A stretch of 64,000 nt of DNA from Candidatus Methylospira mobilis (GTDB lineage Bacteria > Pseudomonadota > Gammaproteobacteria > Methylococcales > Methylococcaceae). Under the pieces are notes generated by a model. The model was not told where the DNA came from. It ran no database searches and was given only the letters and a program-made list of their open reading frames with translations. Of the stretch, positions 16,813 through 26,428 are shown in pieces (position 1 is the first letter of the stretch; each line of letters starts with the position of its first letter). The stretch is taken from assembly GCF_009498235.1 (NCBI RefSeq), contig NZ_CP044205.1:2233389-2297388 (forward strand), given 5' to 3'. The translations under genes were made by a program, and so were the position numbers.

Positions 16813-18447
16813 ATGTCATCCCATATGCTCGATACCGATGTTCTTGTCATCGGCAGCGGCGGCGCCGGACTCAGTCTTGCCCTGCGCCTGGCCGATCACA
16901 CCCGCGTCTGCGTTGTAACCAAGGTTGCGCTACGCGAAACCAACACCCTCTACGCACAAGGCGGCATTTCCGCGGTGCTCGATAAAAAAGACTCCTGGGA
17001 ATCGCACATCAGGGATACGCTGGATGCCGGAGCGGGATTATGCAACCCCGAAGTCGTGCGTTTCGTGGTGTCGCAGGGAAAAGACTGCATAGACTGGCTG
17101 CTCGCGCACGGCGTGCCGTTTACCGAATTTCATACCGACGAAGGACAGACTCATCTTCATCTGACCCGTGAAGGCGGACATACTCACAGACGCGTGGTGC
17201 ACGCGGACGACGCCACAGGCGCGGCCCTGGAAACATCGCTGGAAAAACATGTCCGCAATCATCACAACATCAGAATCCTCGAATACCATAATGTGATCGA
17301 CCTGATTACGGAACGTAAACGGGGCATGCCGGGGCAACGCGTACTCGGCGCTTATGCATTGCATACCCTGGACAACCGTGTAAAAACCTTGCGGGCGCGC
17401 ATCGTGGTGCTGGCGACCGGGGGTGCCAGCAAGGTCTACCTGTACACCAGCAATCCGGACATTTCCACCGGTGACGGCATCGCACTCGCCTGGCGCGCCG
17501 GCGCGCGCATCGCCAACATGGAGTTCATGCAATTCCATCCGACCTGTCTTTATCATACCCAGGTGCGTTCTTTTCTCATTTCTGAGGCCTTGCGCGGCGA
17601 AGGCGCCAAACTACTGCTGCCCGACGGCAGCGAGTTCATGAGCCGCTTCGATTCTCGTGCGGAACTGGCTCCGCGCGATATCGTCGCACGGGCTATCGAC
17701 CATGAAATGAAACGGCTCGGCATTGACTGCGTCTATCTGGATATCAGCTTCAAACCTGCTGAGTTCATCCGCCAACATTTCCCGATGATTTACGCGCATT
17801 GTCTCGAACTGGGCATGGACATTACGCGCAGCCCAATCCCGGTGGTACCCGCAGCCCACTTTACCTGTGGCGGCGTATTGGTCGATATCAACGCCAGAAC
17901 AGATATTCCCGGTTTGTACGCGATAGGCGAAGTCGCCTCCACCGGACTGCACGGCGCAAACCGCCTGGCCAGCAATTCGCTGCTGGAATGCCTGGTTTTT
18001 GCACGTCTGGCGGCAGAGGATATTCTACGGGAAATCGATCAAGCGCCCATGCCTCCGGCTTTACCTGATTGGGACGAATCGCGCGTCAGCGATTCGGACG
18101 AGGAAGTGGTCGTATCGCATAACTGGGATGAAATCCGTCGCTTCATGTGGGATTATGTCGGCATCGTCCGCACCTCCAAGCGGCTGGAGCGGGCCAAACA
18201 TCGCATCGACATGCTGCAATCGGAAATAGCCGAATACTACGGCAATTTCCGCGTAACCGGCGACTTGCTGGAATTGCGCAACCTGGCAACCGTTGCGGAG
18301 CTGATTATCCGCTCCGCGCTGGGCCGGAAAGAAAGCCGCGGGCTGCACTACACGCGCGACTATCCTCGCACCGACGACAGCCAAGCGCCGAAAGCTACCA
18401 TACTTTCTCCTTCCGTCGGGCAGGATTCTGCATTTCCACCCGGTTGA
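16813..18447 (+). CDS. nadB: L-aspartate oxidase
   Basis: FAD enzyme that oxidises L-aspartate to iminoaspartate, the first step of de novo NAD synthesis. It has 544 residues. The N-terminal dinucleotide-binding motif is [18 protein letters not shown]. Further FAD and active-site blocks are [42 protein letters not shown], and the C-terminal [21 protein letters not shown] helical C-terminal domain is present ([20 protein letters not shown]). Location next to rpoE is the standard gammaproteobacterial arrangement. The ribosome-binding site is weak. Just upstream is a MITE-like repeat, which may lie close to its promoter. Confidence 0.97.
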   Translation: MSSHMLDTDVLVIGSGGAGLSLALRLADHTRVCVVTKVALRETNTLYAQGGISAVLDKKDSWESHIRDTLDAGAGLCNPEVVRFVVSQGKDCIDWLLAHGVPFTEFHTDEGQTHLHLTREGGHTHRRVVHADDATGAALETSLEKHVRNHHNIRILEYHNVIDLITERKRGMPGQRVLGAYALHTLDNRVKTLRARIVVLATGGASKVYLYTSNPDISTGDGIALAWRAGARIANMEFMQFHPTCLYHTQVRSFLISEALRGEGAKLLLPDGSEFMSRFDSRAELAPRDIVARAIDHEMKRLGIDCVYLDISFKPAEFIRQHFPMIYAHCLELGMDITRSPIPVVPAAHFTCGGVLVDINARTDIPGLYAIGEVASTGLHGANRLASNSLLECLVFARLAAEDILREIDQAPMPPALPDWDESRVSDSDEEVVVSHNWDEIRRFMWDYVGIVRTSKRLERAKHRIDMLQSEIAEYYGNFRVTGDLLELRNLATVAELIIRSALGRKESRGLHYTRDYPRTDDSQAPKATILSPSVGQDSAFPPG

Positions 18448-18492
18448 AGTTATCGACTAAAGTTCATCCGGATGCGTCTGACCGTCGCCCTG

Positions 18493-18951
18493 TCAATCCG
18501 GCACTCGCGTTTGCCACACCCCTTCATCGGTGACCCCGTTCTGAACCGGGGCCGCCAGCGGCGCGCCGCTCTGATCACTCGCCAGTAGCGTACTTTGCAA
18601 TTCATAACCGACATCTGTGCCGTGTGTCGGTTGTTTGCGATCCTTCCTTATCGTGTGCGTGTTGTAGTTGATCCGCGACCCATCGTGAACACACAACGCA
18701 TGGGCGTCGCATTCTGTCTCCACGTTTTGCTGAGACAACGCCGGCAACGGCCTCGCCAAACTCAAGGGTGTTTCTTGTTTATTTGACGGAAACCGCCACA
18801 ATGCCTGCGCATGCGAAGCACGGCGCGTACCAGCAAACAGCGCTTTCATGTCCGCTGCCGGCTCATGCGTGCAATTGCCATACGCGCTGACCAGGTTTTC
18901 GTACCGCCTCTTCAGCCGAGGTTCAAGCTTTAAAAAATCTGATGCATACTA
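18493..18951 (-). pseudogene. IS4-family transposase remnant (N-terminal part)
   Basis: Read on the minus strand, one open frame gives LEPRLKRRYENLVSAYG, RRASHAQALWRF, CVHDGSRINYN, and THGTDVGYELQSTLLASD followed by GAPLAAPVQN. These match the N-terminal third of IS4-type transposases, where VHDWS holds the first catalytic aspartate; here the W is replaced by G. There is no good start codon (a TAG stop directly precedes YASDF), and the frame stops shortly after GVWQTR, far short of a full transposase. No flanking inverted repeats are evident. It is a decayed, truncated insertion. Confidence 0.75.
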
Positions 18952-19012
18952 CATATCATCGCAATTTATCCGACTTGTGTAGATACCTATACCCAAGACA
19001 GAAAGGAGAGCC

Positions 19013-19039
19013 GGTGTTCGCTTCGCGATTTGCACGGTA
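19013..19039 (-). repeat. Solo left end of the dispersed intergenic repeat, copy D
   Basis: On the minus strand this reads TACCGTGCAAATCGCGAAGC followed by GAACACC. That matches the left ends of the copies at 21305 and 55974, and of 11716 from GTAAATC onward. No right end follows. It lies 48 bases upstream of the surE start. Confidence 0.65.
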
Positions 19040-19086
19040 GCGGGCGGATTAGTGTTAAACTTAACCACGTTTTTTTGGTTGGACCC

Positions 19087-19842
19087 ATGCATATATTACT
19101 TAGCAACGACGACGGCTATTCGGCTCCCGGCCTGATCGCGCTGTCCGCAGCATTGAAAGAGCGAGCCAAAGTTACCGTAGTAGCGCCGGAGCGCAATCGC
19201 AGCGGCGCGAGCAACTCGCTTACGCTGGACAGACCCTTGCACGTAAGCGTTGCGAGCAACGGTTTTTTCAAGGTCGACGGCACGCCCACCGACTGCGTAC
19301 ATCTGGCCATTACCGGCCTGCTTGAGCAGGAACCGGATATGGTATTCGCCGGCATCAATCACGGTGCGAACCTGGGCGATGACGTCATCTATTCAGGTAC
19401 GGTGGCGGCGGCAACCGAAGGCCGCTTTTTGGGGTTGCCGGCAATGGCGGTTTCACTGGACGGCACCCATCCGCAGCATTTCGAAACGGCGGCGCGAGTG
19501 GCCACGCGCCTGCTTGAGCACCTGCTAGCAAACCCGCTGCCGGACGATACTATCCTGAATGTCAACGTTCCCGACGTCCCGCTTGACGCAATACGCGGAT
19601 TTCAGTCCACGCGGCTGGGACAGCGTCACAAGGCCGAATCGGTCATCCGCTCGACCGACCCCAGGGGACGCGAAATTTTCTGGGTGGGCAGCGCCGGACC
19701 GGAACAGGATGCCGGGCCAGGCACCGACTTTTATGCAATTCGCCACAACTTCGTTTCGGTGACGCCTTTACAAATAGATCTGACCCGCCATGACGGGCTG
19801 GCGGCCCTTGCTGATTGGCTGCCGTCAGGAGGGAATCTTTGA
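19087..19842 (+). CDS. surE: 5'/3'-nucleotidase SurE
   Basis: Metal-dependent nucleoside monophosphatase linked to stationary-phase survival. It has 251 residues from ATG 19087, the family's usual start ([15 protein letters not shown], with metal-binding D8-D9). Other conserved blocks are [48 protein letters not shown] and NVNVPD. The longer frame from 19030 would include a repeat fragment and has no support. It is followed directly by pcm, the usual gene pair. Confidence 0.96.
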   Translation: MHILLSNDDGYSAPGLIALSAALKERAKVTVVAPERNRSGASNSLTLDRPLHVSVASNGFFKVDGTPTDCVHLAITGLLEQEPDMVFAGINHGANLGDDVIYSGTVAAATEGRFLGLPAMAVSLDGTHPQHFETAARVATRLLEHLLANPLPDDTILNVNVPDVPLDAIRGFQSTRLGQRHKAESVIRSTDPRGREIFWVGSAGPEQDAGPGTDFYAIRHNFVSVTPLQIDLTRHDGLAALADWLPSGGNL

Positions 19843-19865
19843 CACTGAGTCACGAAGGCATAGGC

Positions 19866-20498
19866 ATGACCTCCCGCCGCACGCGGGAACGCATGATAGG
19901 ACGCATACGCGAACAAGGCGTCCACATGGAAAGGGTACTGGAAGTCATGCTGCAAACGCCGCGCCACCTTTTTGTGGAAGAGGCGTTTGCAGGCCGCGCT
20001 TATGAAGACATGCCGCTGCCGATCGGTTTCAACCAGACCATTTCGCAGCCCTACAGCGTCGCGCGCATGACCCAGCTGCTGCTCGAAAACCGCAATGTCG
20101 AAAAAGTTCTCGAAGTCGGCACCGGGTCCGGTTATCAGACCGCCATATTGGCGCAACTGGTCGGCAAGGTTTACAGCGTGGAACGCATCTACCCGCTCCA
20201 GCAGCGCGCCCGACGCTGCCTGCAAAACCTGCGTTTGCGCAACATCCGCTTACAGCATACCGACGGCAACGAAGGTTGGGCCGAGTATGCGCCCTACGAC
20301 GGCATACTGGTCGCAGCCGCGCCGACGCGAGCGCCCCAGGGCTTGATCGACCAGTTGGCGATAGGCGGCAGACTCATCATTCCCATAGGCGACGGCAGAG
20401 ACCAGATGCTGCACAAGATTACCCGCACCGAGACCGGTTTTGAAGATGAGGTCATCGAACCAGCCATTTTTGTTCCGCTGCTGGATGATGTTATTTAA
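19866..20498 (+). CDS. pcm: Protein-L-isoaspartate O-methyltransferase
   Basis: SAM-dependent repair enzyme for isoaspartyl residues. Conserved blocks are PRHLFVEEAFAGRAYED, PIGFNQTISQPYSVARM, VLEVGTGSGYQTAILA (SAM motif I), DGILVAAAP, and GGRLIIPIGDG. ATG 19866 gives MTSRRTRERM, aligning with the known N-termini of E. coli and Pseudomonas Pcm (210 residues). An in-frame TTG at 19839 has an excellent AGGAGGG sequence 5 bases upstream and overlaps the surE stop, so it may be the real start, adding nine residues. It is translationally coupled to surE. Confidence 0.95.
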   Translation: MTSRRTRERMIGRIREQGVHMERVLEVMLQTPRHLFVEEAFAGRAYEDMPLPIGFNQTISQPYSVARMTQLLLENRNVEKVLEVGTGSGYQTAILAQLVGKVYSVERIYPLQQRARRCLQNLRLRNIRLQHTDGNEGWAEYAPYDGILVAAAPTRAPQGLIDQLAIGGRLIIPIGDGRDQMLHKITRTETGFEDEVIEPAIFVPLLDDVI

Positions 20499-20618
20499 TC
20501 GCTAAATTGCATGTATTCTTCGAAAGCCATTGATATACCAAGCTGTTGAACTTTCCCAAAAATAGATTTATGTTAACGGCTCCAGAGTCATTCGACTCAT
20601 TACCTAGCAGGAGCATCC

Positions 20619-21104
20619 ATGGGATTGTTCAGTTTTATAAAAGATGCGGGGGAAAAACTCCTCGGCGGCGCTTCCAGCGAAGATCAGGAATCGGCAAATC
20701 GCTCCGCAAGCGCGGCGATTACCGCTCATGTCCAGTCACTGCAATTGCCGGTAACCGAGCTGCATGTTGCGGTAGAGAAGGCGGCGCATAGCGCAGAGGT
20801 CTCCGGCAGCGTACCCGATCAGGAAACGTGCGAAAAAGTCATACTCGCGTGCGGAAACGTCGAAGGAATCGACTCGATAAACGACAAACTATACATCGCA
20901 GGCAACAATGGTGCTGCAACAGGCGAAGCGGTATTCCACACAGTGGCTGGCGGAGAGACCTTGTCCGCAATCGCAAAAAAACATTATGGCAACGCCAACG
21001 GCTACACTGCCATTTTTGAAGCCAACAAGCCGATGCTGAAGCATCCGGATAAGATTTATCCGGGTCAGGTGTTGCGTATCCCACCGCAAACAGCAAGCGT
21101 ATAA
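20619..21104 (+). CDS. kbp: BON-LysM protein, Kbp (YgaU) family
   Basis: A 161-residue protein closely resembling E. coli Kbp/YgaU, a cytoplasmic K+-binding BON-LysM protein. It starts MGLFSFIKDAGEKLL. A BON domain covers about residues 30-93 (ending NVEGIDSINDKL) and a LysM domain about 105-156 (FHTVAGGETLSAIAKKHYG, FEANKPMLKHPDKIYPGQVL). There is no signal peptide. An AGGAG ribosome-binding site lies 7 bases before the ATG. It stands alone, 120 bases after pcm. Confidence 0.93.
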   Translation: MGLFSFIKDAGEKLLGGASSEDQESANRSASAAITAHVQSLQLPVTELHVAVEKAAHSAEVSGSVPDQETCEKVILACGNVEGIDSINDKLYIAGNNGAATGEAVFHTVAGGETLSAIAKKHYGNANGYTAIFEANKPMLKHPDKIYPGQVLRIPPQTASV

Positions 21105-21785
21105 ACCTGCGCTCATGCGCCTTTGAAAACGTGCGGGGATTTTATTCCGCACGTAATGCGTGTGGCTTTTTTCCACTGTCGCATTAAACTCGGCCTTGTT
21201 ATCGCTTTAATAGGCATTTACACCATGAAAACAACGGCGGATGCGGTAATAAGTCTATAGTAGAGTGCAAAGCAACGATCAGGTAAAGACAATACTTTGA
21301 TATCGTTACCGTGTAAATCGTGAAGCGAACACCTCACCCCCTCTCCGGGGGTGAGGGTGTAAAGCGCTTGTTGCCTGCATCAAAGTTTTTGATAACTCAA
21401 ACGCTTTTAGCCTCACCCTAGCCCTCTCCCACAGGAGAGAGAACTTGTCTAGATACCTATGCGCTCCGGGAGAGGCAGGGTGAGGGAAACCGTTCATGGT
21501 GCGAGCGTTTTGCATGATAGGGAGCGACGCTTGCGCCATGAACGGTTAGGCGAGAACGCGTAAACCGTACTTCATTAAATACGCCTTGCAGGGAACCTTG
21601 CTGACTTCGGCGATAAAAAGATGCGTTTATCATATACGGAATGCTGCTGAAGTGAAACGCATACGGCTTTAAATCCTGTTCGCTGATGTTCCGCAAAACC
21701 GCATTGACTTGGTAATTGAGTTGCCGTTGTCGCACCAGAACGGGTAACAAGGTCTTTGGCGTACCCTGGCGGCATCCAAGCCCCA
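21105..21785. other. Intergenic region between kbp and the three-region envelope protein
   Basis: About 680 bases between convergent genes. An 8-bp hairpin (ACGTGCGG/CCGCACGT, 21129-21154), followed 12 bases later by a T-run, may terminate kbp. The dispersed repeat copy B occupies 21305-21550, and inside it are short CCCTCTCC/GGAGAGGG-type palindromes near 21336-21360 and 21430-21445. Overlapping reading frames across this region show no family resemblance. Confidence 0.6.
21305..21550 (+). repeat. Dispersed intergenic repeat, copy B
   Basis: The left end is GTTACCGTGTAAATCGTGAA and the right end is GCGACGCTTGCGCCATGA followed by ACGGTTAGG. It shares GGGTGAGGGAAACC and TTTTGCATGATA with copy A, but carries about 120 extra bases in the middle, including short CTCTCC palindromes and the motif CTTGTCTAGATACCTAT. 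Confidence 0.75.
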
Positions 21786-23990
21786 TTAATCTTTGCCGTA
21801 AGCATCCCGTAATATATCTTCCGCGCTCCATCCCGCTTCCGCCAAGGCTTTTGCACGCTCAACAGCCATGCCTTGGCCGTGACCGGCTCCGGCACCGCTG
21901 AAAATCCAGGCATTTTCCGATACAAGATGCTCAATGGCGTCGGGGCATGACGGCAGCTTGAAGGCGTTGCGGAAAATTTCGCAACCAAGCACCTCTTCGT
22001 TTTCGGGATAGAGCAGGTGGATTAACACCGCGCCATCCTTGCGCCGCTCCCTGCGAACATCCAATACCGTCGGCTCAGCGAGCCGGACTGCCAGCTCCCC
22101 GCCATCCAGACGGCGCTGCCAACGCTCATCGCCGCCGTAGGCAAAAGACAGCCAATCCAGTTTCGCTTCGCCAGCCAGACGGTCCAGATAACGCAGCAAG
22201 CGCGGGTCGGTGGTAACGGAAAGTTGTTGCTCCGGCTTTGTGGGAACAGCATTGCCCATGAATACCATGCAGTGCGTGGTATCGCATAGCGATGCGGAAT
22301 CGCTGTGCCGATGTGCGCCATGGCTGCCGTTCCAGACAATGATTGCGCGCAGCGCGGCGCGGGCAGCGCCTTTAAGCTCCTGCGCCTCCGCCGCCAGCAC
22401 CGCGTCGGCGTAACTTTCACTGTCGGTTTCCAGAATCACCGGGCCGCCGGCAGACTGCTCTTTCAATATGCCGCTGACCCAGCGCTCTGAACGGCTGCTT
22501 TTCGCGCTGGAAACTATACGGAACTGTCCGCACAGGCTGAAGCGCGAGTTAAAGGCAGTCAAGGCAGGGCAATCCTGTTGCGCCTCCCAGCTGCTGCGCG
22601 GCGTCAGCGTTAACAATCTGACTTTAGCGCTGGAGTAACGCACAGGGTGCGTCTGCCGCCATTGAGCCAGCTGCTGCGCGGCTCGTTGCAGCAACGCGGC
22701 GCCGGGAACGCCACGTTGCCGGAACAGGGCCAGATAAACCGGGTGCTCCGCCGGCCAGACCACCAGTAAATGACCCAGCAGCGGATTGCCGTTCGTGTCT
22801 GAAACCGTTCCTGTTTTGCTCAAGGCATGAAGCTGTTGCAATAAGCGCTTATCCGGCGCGCTCTGCGCGGCCAAAGTCGAATCGGGCGATACGCCGTTTT
22901 GATTGAGTCCTGAAAAGTAGAACGGTTTTGACAGCAGCGAAATACGCAATACCAGCGCCAATTCATTCAGTGTGCCTTCAATTGGAAAAATTCCATCAGC
23001 GTTGCGTTCTCCCAGATAAGCACGTATGGGAGTGCTCGCTGTCCGCTCAAGCGAAGCAAGCCCCTCGCCGGAGGATGAATGGTTGGGGCGAGAGTTTCCG
23101 AAGCCCGCAACATCGGGCGCTGTCACGGAATGAATATCTATCGCCCCCTGACTTTTGAGCGGAGAAAGCAGCAAACGCAGACGATCGATATCCAGTTGAT
23201 CCTGACGCCCCAGCAGTTTATCGGTGTTGCTGGTTACCAGCTCCGCTCCCAACGAGACAGGGTCGGCCTGTTTTAACGCGGCGGCATAAGGAATCTTCAG
23301 CAGGGAGCCGGGAGGATAGCGGGTTTTACGGTCGCCGGATATTTCCAATATGCGCCCGCTCGACAAACTCATCAACAGAAAGGCGCTGCTTCCACTTGCA
23401 TCGAAGGGCGCGCCCAGCAACGCGGCCAGCCTGGCGGAAACCGCGCACGCGGATTCAGGCCAGCCTGTCTGCATCAGCAACCGGCCCAGCGTCTCTCTTT
23501 CGGAATGCCCCAGATTCGCGCCGCGCCGTACCACAGCGTGCAGAAGCTCCCTATCCTGCTCGCTCGGCGCATCGGTTGCAACCTTGTGCGCCAGTTCGCC
23601 GCTGAAATACATCGCAGCGGCTTCTTCGGCCCATAACGGCAACCGTCCCGCACAACTGCGATGACTCGCTTCATGGAGTAATTCATGACGCAGATAAACG
23701 CTGCTGTCGAAATTGCCCCGAGGATACGAACGCAGATAAATACTGCCCGGCCGCCAACCTCCGGCGTGGCCGCCGCTGAAATTTCCATCGGTCAGCGCCG
23801 GAAAAACGCGCACCGGATCGTTCTCCGAGGGAATATTGTAGCCTCTGTCCGCCAATTGACTCAGCGCCGCCTGCCCTGTCTGATGCAGCGCCGGTTGTTG
23901 GGCAAGTATGCCGAAGAACAGAATGGCGGCGCTCGCTTCTCGAAAAACGCAGCGCCGGAACCCCTTCGGATGGAGTATCATCTTACACAT
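21786..23990 (-). CDS. Three-region envelope protein: zincin-like, serine transpeptidase-like and SpoIID-like
   Basis: A 734-residue protein I cannot match as a whole to a named family. It has an N-terminal hydrophobic segment (about 19-31) that may be a signal or anchor. At 102-106 is HELLH, followed by LPLWAEEAAAMYFSG, like MA-clan gluzincin peptidases. Around 229 is PPGSLLKIPY with an SxxK (S229, K232) and at 391 SKTGTVSD with the KTG triad, like penicillin-binding or beta-lactamase-type serine enzymes; the middle SxN motif is not obvious. From about 519 to 731 lies a SpoIID/LytB-type domain, with E535 at the expected catalytic position, SLCDTTHCMVFMG and GAGAGHGQGMAVERAKALAE. SpoIID cleaves denuded glycan strands in its known members. 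GGTGG precedes the ATG. A cell-wall remodelling role is inference; each region's activity is untested. Confidence 0.85.
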   Translation of the reverse strand: MCKMILHPKGFRRCVFREASAAILFFGILAQQPALHQTGQAALSQLADRGYNIPSENDPVRVFPALTDGNFSGGHAGGWRPGSIYLRSYPRGNFDSSVYLRHELLHEASHRSCAGRLPLWAEEAAAMYFSGELAHKVATDAPSEQDRELLHAVVRRGANLGHSERETLGRLLMQTGWPESACAVSARLAALLGAPFDASGSSAFLLMSLSSGRILEISGDRKTRYPPGSLLKIPYAAALKQADPVSLGAELVTSNTDKLLGRQDQLDIDRLRLLLSPLKSQGAIDIHSVTAPDVAGFGNSRPNHSSSGEGLASLERTASTPIRAYLGERNADGIFPIEGTLNELALVLRISLLSKPFYFSGLNQNGVSPDSTLAAQSAPDKRLLQQLHALSKTGTVSDTNGNPLLGHLLVVWPAEHPVYLALFRQRGVPGAALLQRAAQQLAQWRQTHPVRYSSAKVRLLTLTPRSSWEAQQDCPALTAFNSRFSLCGQFRIVSSAKSSRSERWVSGILKEQSAGGPVILETDSESYADAVLAAEAQELKGAARAALRAIIVWNGSHGAHRHSDSASLCDTTHCMVFMGNAVPTKPEQQLSVTTDPRLLRYLDRLAGEAKLDWLSFAYGGDERWQRRLDGGELAVRLAEPTVLDVRRERRKDGAVLIHLLYPENEEVLGCEIFRNAFKLPSCPDAIEHLVSENAWIFSGAGAGHGQGMAVERAKALAEAGWSAEDILRDAYGKD

Positions 23991-24121
23991 CTATTCCACC
24001 TGAGTGGTGCTGGAAGAGTTCGTTCCACGACGGTTAAGCCGATTTGCTTACCCAAAAAGTACAACAACATTAACAAACGATCTTGATCGCATATCATGCC
24101 GTAACAGCGCGCTCGGCGCAT
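23991..24121. promoter_or_regulatory. Upstream region of the three-region envelope gene
   Basis: 131 bases between the gene start and the end of the IS relic. The minus-strand promoter for the 734-residue protein is expected here. Sequence around 24050-24090 is AT-rich, but I cannot assign a specific -35/-10 pair. Confidence 0.3.
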
Positions 24122-24393
24122 ATGTAATGGTCAACAAACTCCGGACGCCTGTTCAGGCAGCGTTTCTATAATATTCTTTCTCGAATTTGAGAGGGGACTG
24201 GGACTGATAACCCAATGTTGAGTGTGATCGGCGGCCATTATAAAAAGCCAAATAATCAATCACACTCTGTTTTGCCTCCTCCGTTGGGCCTTGAATTTTT
24301 CGTAGTTGAGCTGCTCATGCTTCAAGCTGCGAAAAAAACGTTCGGTCGGCGGTCGAGTCAACCGAAAGGAACCGCCCCCTTCAGTTGCTCACG

Positions 24394-24427
24394 GAACCGT
24401 ACGTGAATCTCTCGATTCATACGGCTC
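24394..24427 (-). ncRNA. Group II intron domain V hairpin
   Basis: A 34-base hairpin on the minus strand. GAGCCGTATGAATC pairs with GATTCACGTACGGTTC around a GAGA-type tetraloop. Length and the conserved AGCCGTATG / CGTACGGTT arms are diagnostic of the catalytic domain V of bacterial group II introns. Confidence 0.85.
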
Positions 24428-24430
24428 TTG

Positions 24431-25074
24431 TTATTCAGCCACCCAGCTCCAAACTCGCCAGTGAGCAAATAATGTCGGATATTGTCGATATAGCTCTCGT
24501 AACCATTGGCTGGCACGCCATTTCCGGCGCTGTAGCGATTTGAATTTCCGCCTCGCCCAGCTCAATAGCTTTTCGTTGATGTCGCTATAAATAGCAGACA
24601 TAGCCGATTTCCTGAACTTTCCGTCATAAGTTATCCATCCCTGAATAATCGGATTAATGGCCTTCGCCAAATCTACAATGCTCTGACTGTACCCCCGCTT
24701 TTATCAACGGATGTCTCTTGCGCTTTACCCTCATGGCTTTCAACGCCTTACGCCTAACAGCCGGTGAGAAGCTCACAAAGAATTTGCCGTTTCCATCGCG
24801 GGCGCTTCGGGGTCTGAATGTATACCCCAGAAAATCAAAGCTCTGATTCGGATACTCATCGTTCCGGCTTGAGTCCTTGCAGTACACTATCCTGGTCTTC
24901 TCCTGACAGAGTTCAAGTCCGCACAGGGTAACCGCCGCTTGTTCTTTAAATCAGACTCAAAATCCTCCATGGTTTGCCCATCAATGCCGGCAGCTCCTTT
25001 ATTTATTAGCTTTCACCGCCAAATAGGCATCCCATACGGCATGTTTGGATAGTTCAAATGACCTTTGCCAAGGT
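24431..25074 (-). pseudogene. Group II intron reverse transcriptase/maturase, deleted and frameshifted
   Basis: The N-terminal fragment reads LSKHAVWDAYLAVKANK, then after a frameshift GAAGIDGQTMEDFESDLK. This is joined directly to CGLELCQEKTRIVYCKDS and SFDFLGYTFRPRSA. The catalytic palm with YADD is therefore lost; about 200 codons are missing. The remaining C-terminal maturase X domain (GWITYDGKFRKSAMSAIYSD, then SLQRRKWRASQWLREL) is in another frame, ending at 24431 close to domain V. It cannot make a working reverse transcriptase. Confidence 0.85.
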
Positions 25075-25828
25075 TTACCGCTCCTCCCTTTAGTGGTTGG
25101 CGGCAGCACTTGGCTGAATAACGCAACCCCTTCGCTCCACCGCCATTACAGCGCTTTCATCACTACTACGAGTTGCTCCGCCCCTCTGGCTGACATCGGT
25201 ACTTGCAAAGCTGCTGAAAACAGCCACTTCTCTTCCCTTGGCATTCAGCCAGCAGGTTCCCACGTTCCACACAAGAGCCTGAATTAAGCTCATGCAGCCT
25301 CTACGCCGAACGCCACCCAGTCCATAAACAGGTATTGTCTGGGTTTGTCCCGGATCAACAACTCTATCCGGTTTTGATGTTGGTTGGTTTGCTTTTCGAC
25401 ATGTCATCGGCTATTCACTTGCGTTCATCTGCTTAATCCATACCTGACACGTTAATCGTGGCTTTTCCAACGACGCTCACCACCGTGACTTTTGATCACA
25501 GCAGCTCGTGGTGGTTTGAAGCCGGGTCCTGTAATCAGACTTCGAGGGGCCTACCCTCATCTCTCATGCAGCATAGCTGCAGGTAAGGACTTTGTCCTTC
25601 TTTGCGCCTTCGTGGCACACCGTTGTCCCAGCAATTCCCTTTGCGGTTCATACTCTGTTCCCTCTTCATCACCTCTAAATGCCGGCGATATTCCCGGCTC
25701 GCGTACCGGCTGCCACGATCCGGGTGACGCAACAAGCCGGGCGGCGGTTTACGGGGCGCCAGAAGGCCATTTGCAAGGCACTGACGCAGAGCGATACATA
25801 TTGTAAATAACTACAACACACTAAGCGC

Positions 25829-26428
25829 TCACAATTTGCCGCCATGGAATATCAGCCGCGTAACGCCGTAATCATGTTGTAAACGCGACAGGCTGGCGTG
25901 AGGCACGTCGATTCGGAACAGATTGGCGGGGGGGATTTCCAGGAGCAGCCGCAGTAGCACGCGTATGACGCCGCCATGGGCCAGCAGCAGCCAGTGCCGT
26001 TCGCTAGCGATATCCAGCAATTCATTCCAGGCATCGGCGATGCGGCGCTCGAAATCGGGGTAATCTTCGCCGCCCGGCGCGGGATTTTCGGTTGGGTTGC
26101 GCTGAAAGGCCAGCAGACGCTCGCCTTCATCTTTGTAGAGCGATTCCCAGCTCCGGCCTTCCCAAGCCCCGAAACCGAGTTCTCGAAAGCGCACATCAAA
26201 TTCCAGAGGCAAATTATGCTTACCCGCGACTTCGCGCGCAAACTCGGCGCAACGCAGCAGCGGCGAGCTGATAATGCCGTTCCAGGGCGGCGCAGAGCCG
26301 TCCGCCGGCAACACTGCGCGCATCTGCGCCCAGCCGCGCGCATTGAGCGGCGCATCGCATTCACCGCCCATACATAAAGCGCCGTCCACCTCGCCGTGGC
26401 GCAACAGGTCGATTACGGCAGGATTCAT
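25829..26428 (-). CDS. cobC: Alpha-ribazole phosphatase, histidine phosphatase family
   Basis: Likely dephosphorylates alpha-ribazole 5'-phosphate in the nucleotide-loop branch of cobalamin synthesis. It has 199 residues from ATG 26428. The histidine phosphatase signature IDLLRHGEV is at the N-terminus, and the second catalytic histidine is in [13 protein letters not shown] (about 150-160). [15 protein letters not shown] is the family's middle motif. ATG 26428 overlaps the cobT stop by 4 bases; the longer frame to 26635 lies inside cobT and is rejected. Pairing with cobT supports CobC over other phosphatases of the fold. Confidence 0.9.
   Translation of the reverse strand: MNPAVIDLLRHGEVDGALCMGGECDAPLNARGWAQMRAVLPADGSAPPWNGIISSPLLRCAEFAREVAGKHNLPLEFDVRFRELGFGAWEGRSWESLYKDEGERLLAFQRNPTENPAPGGEDYPDFERRIADAWNELLDIASERHWLLLAHGGVIRVLLRLLLEIPPANLFRIDVPHASLSRLQHDYGVTRLIFHGGKL

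Larger units (their letters stand above)
18448..19086. other. Intergenic region with transposase remnant between nadB and surE
   Basis: Contains the IS4-like transposase relic at 18493-18951, a solo end of a dispersed repeat at 19013-19039 (reverse strand), and a shared short motif ACTTGTGTAGATACCTAT at 18973-18990 that recurs with one change near 21446. The surE promoter should lie close to 19040-19080. No intact gene is present. Confidence 0.65.
24352..25620 (-). mobile_element. Group II intron with internal deletion
   Basis: Boundaries are set by the rejoined IS3 reading frame: the 5' end GTGTG at 25616-25620 fits the GUGYG consensus, and the 3' end is GAC at 24352-24354, ending in AC (AY consensus). 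A 34-nucleotide domain V is at 24394-24427 (GAGCCGTATGAA ... CACGTACGGTTC), and a domain VI stem follows. The whole intron is 1269 bases, shorter than the roughly 2 kb typical of ORF-bearing copies, because most of the reverse transcriptase gene is missing. It might still fold and splice with protein supplied elsewhere; that is untested. Confidence 0.85.
24153..25798 (-). pseudogene. IS3-family transposase OrfB, C-terminal part, split by intron and frameshifted
   Basis: The 5' exon piece (about 25621-25798) reads RKPPPGLLRHPDRGSRYASR then MNRKGNCWDN. The 3' piece (24153-24351) reads PTERFFRSLKHEQLNYEKF and then, after a frameshift, AKQSVIDYLAFYNGRRSHST, ending KFEKEYYRNAA and a TGA at 24153-24155. 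Removing the intron rejoins the codons as WDN-APTERFF, the exact conserved junction of IS3-type integrase cores. The second catalytic aspartate region (HPDRGS) is present; the N-terminal part is gone. It is non-functional. Confidence 0.85.
24122..25800 (-). mobile_element. Decayed IS3-family element interrupted by a group II intron
   Basis: The 3' end of the element is at 24122, where TGTAATGGTCAACAAACTCC begins with the TG typical of IS3-family terminal repeats. Transposase remnants lie on both sides of an intron at 24352-25620. The 5' part of the element (orfA and the start of orfB) is missing beyond about 25800, so no second terminal repeat is seen. The element cannot transpose by itself. 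Confidence 0.8.

Noticed and set aside
21457-21831. Minus-strand frame of 124 codons after the envelope protein gene
   Set aside because: It overlaps the envelope gene and a dispersed repeat, and the composition looks like non-coding translation.
25090-25407. Minus-strand frame of 105 codons inside the intron
   Set aside because: It lies in the structured 5' part of the group II intron; similar frames are often mis-annotated there and no protein motif is seen.
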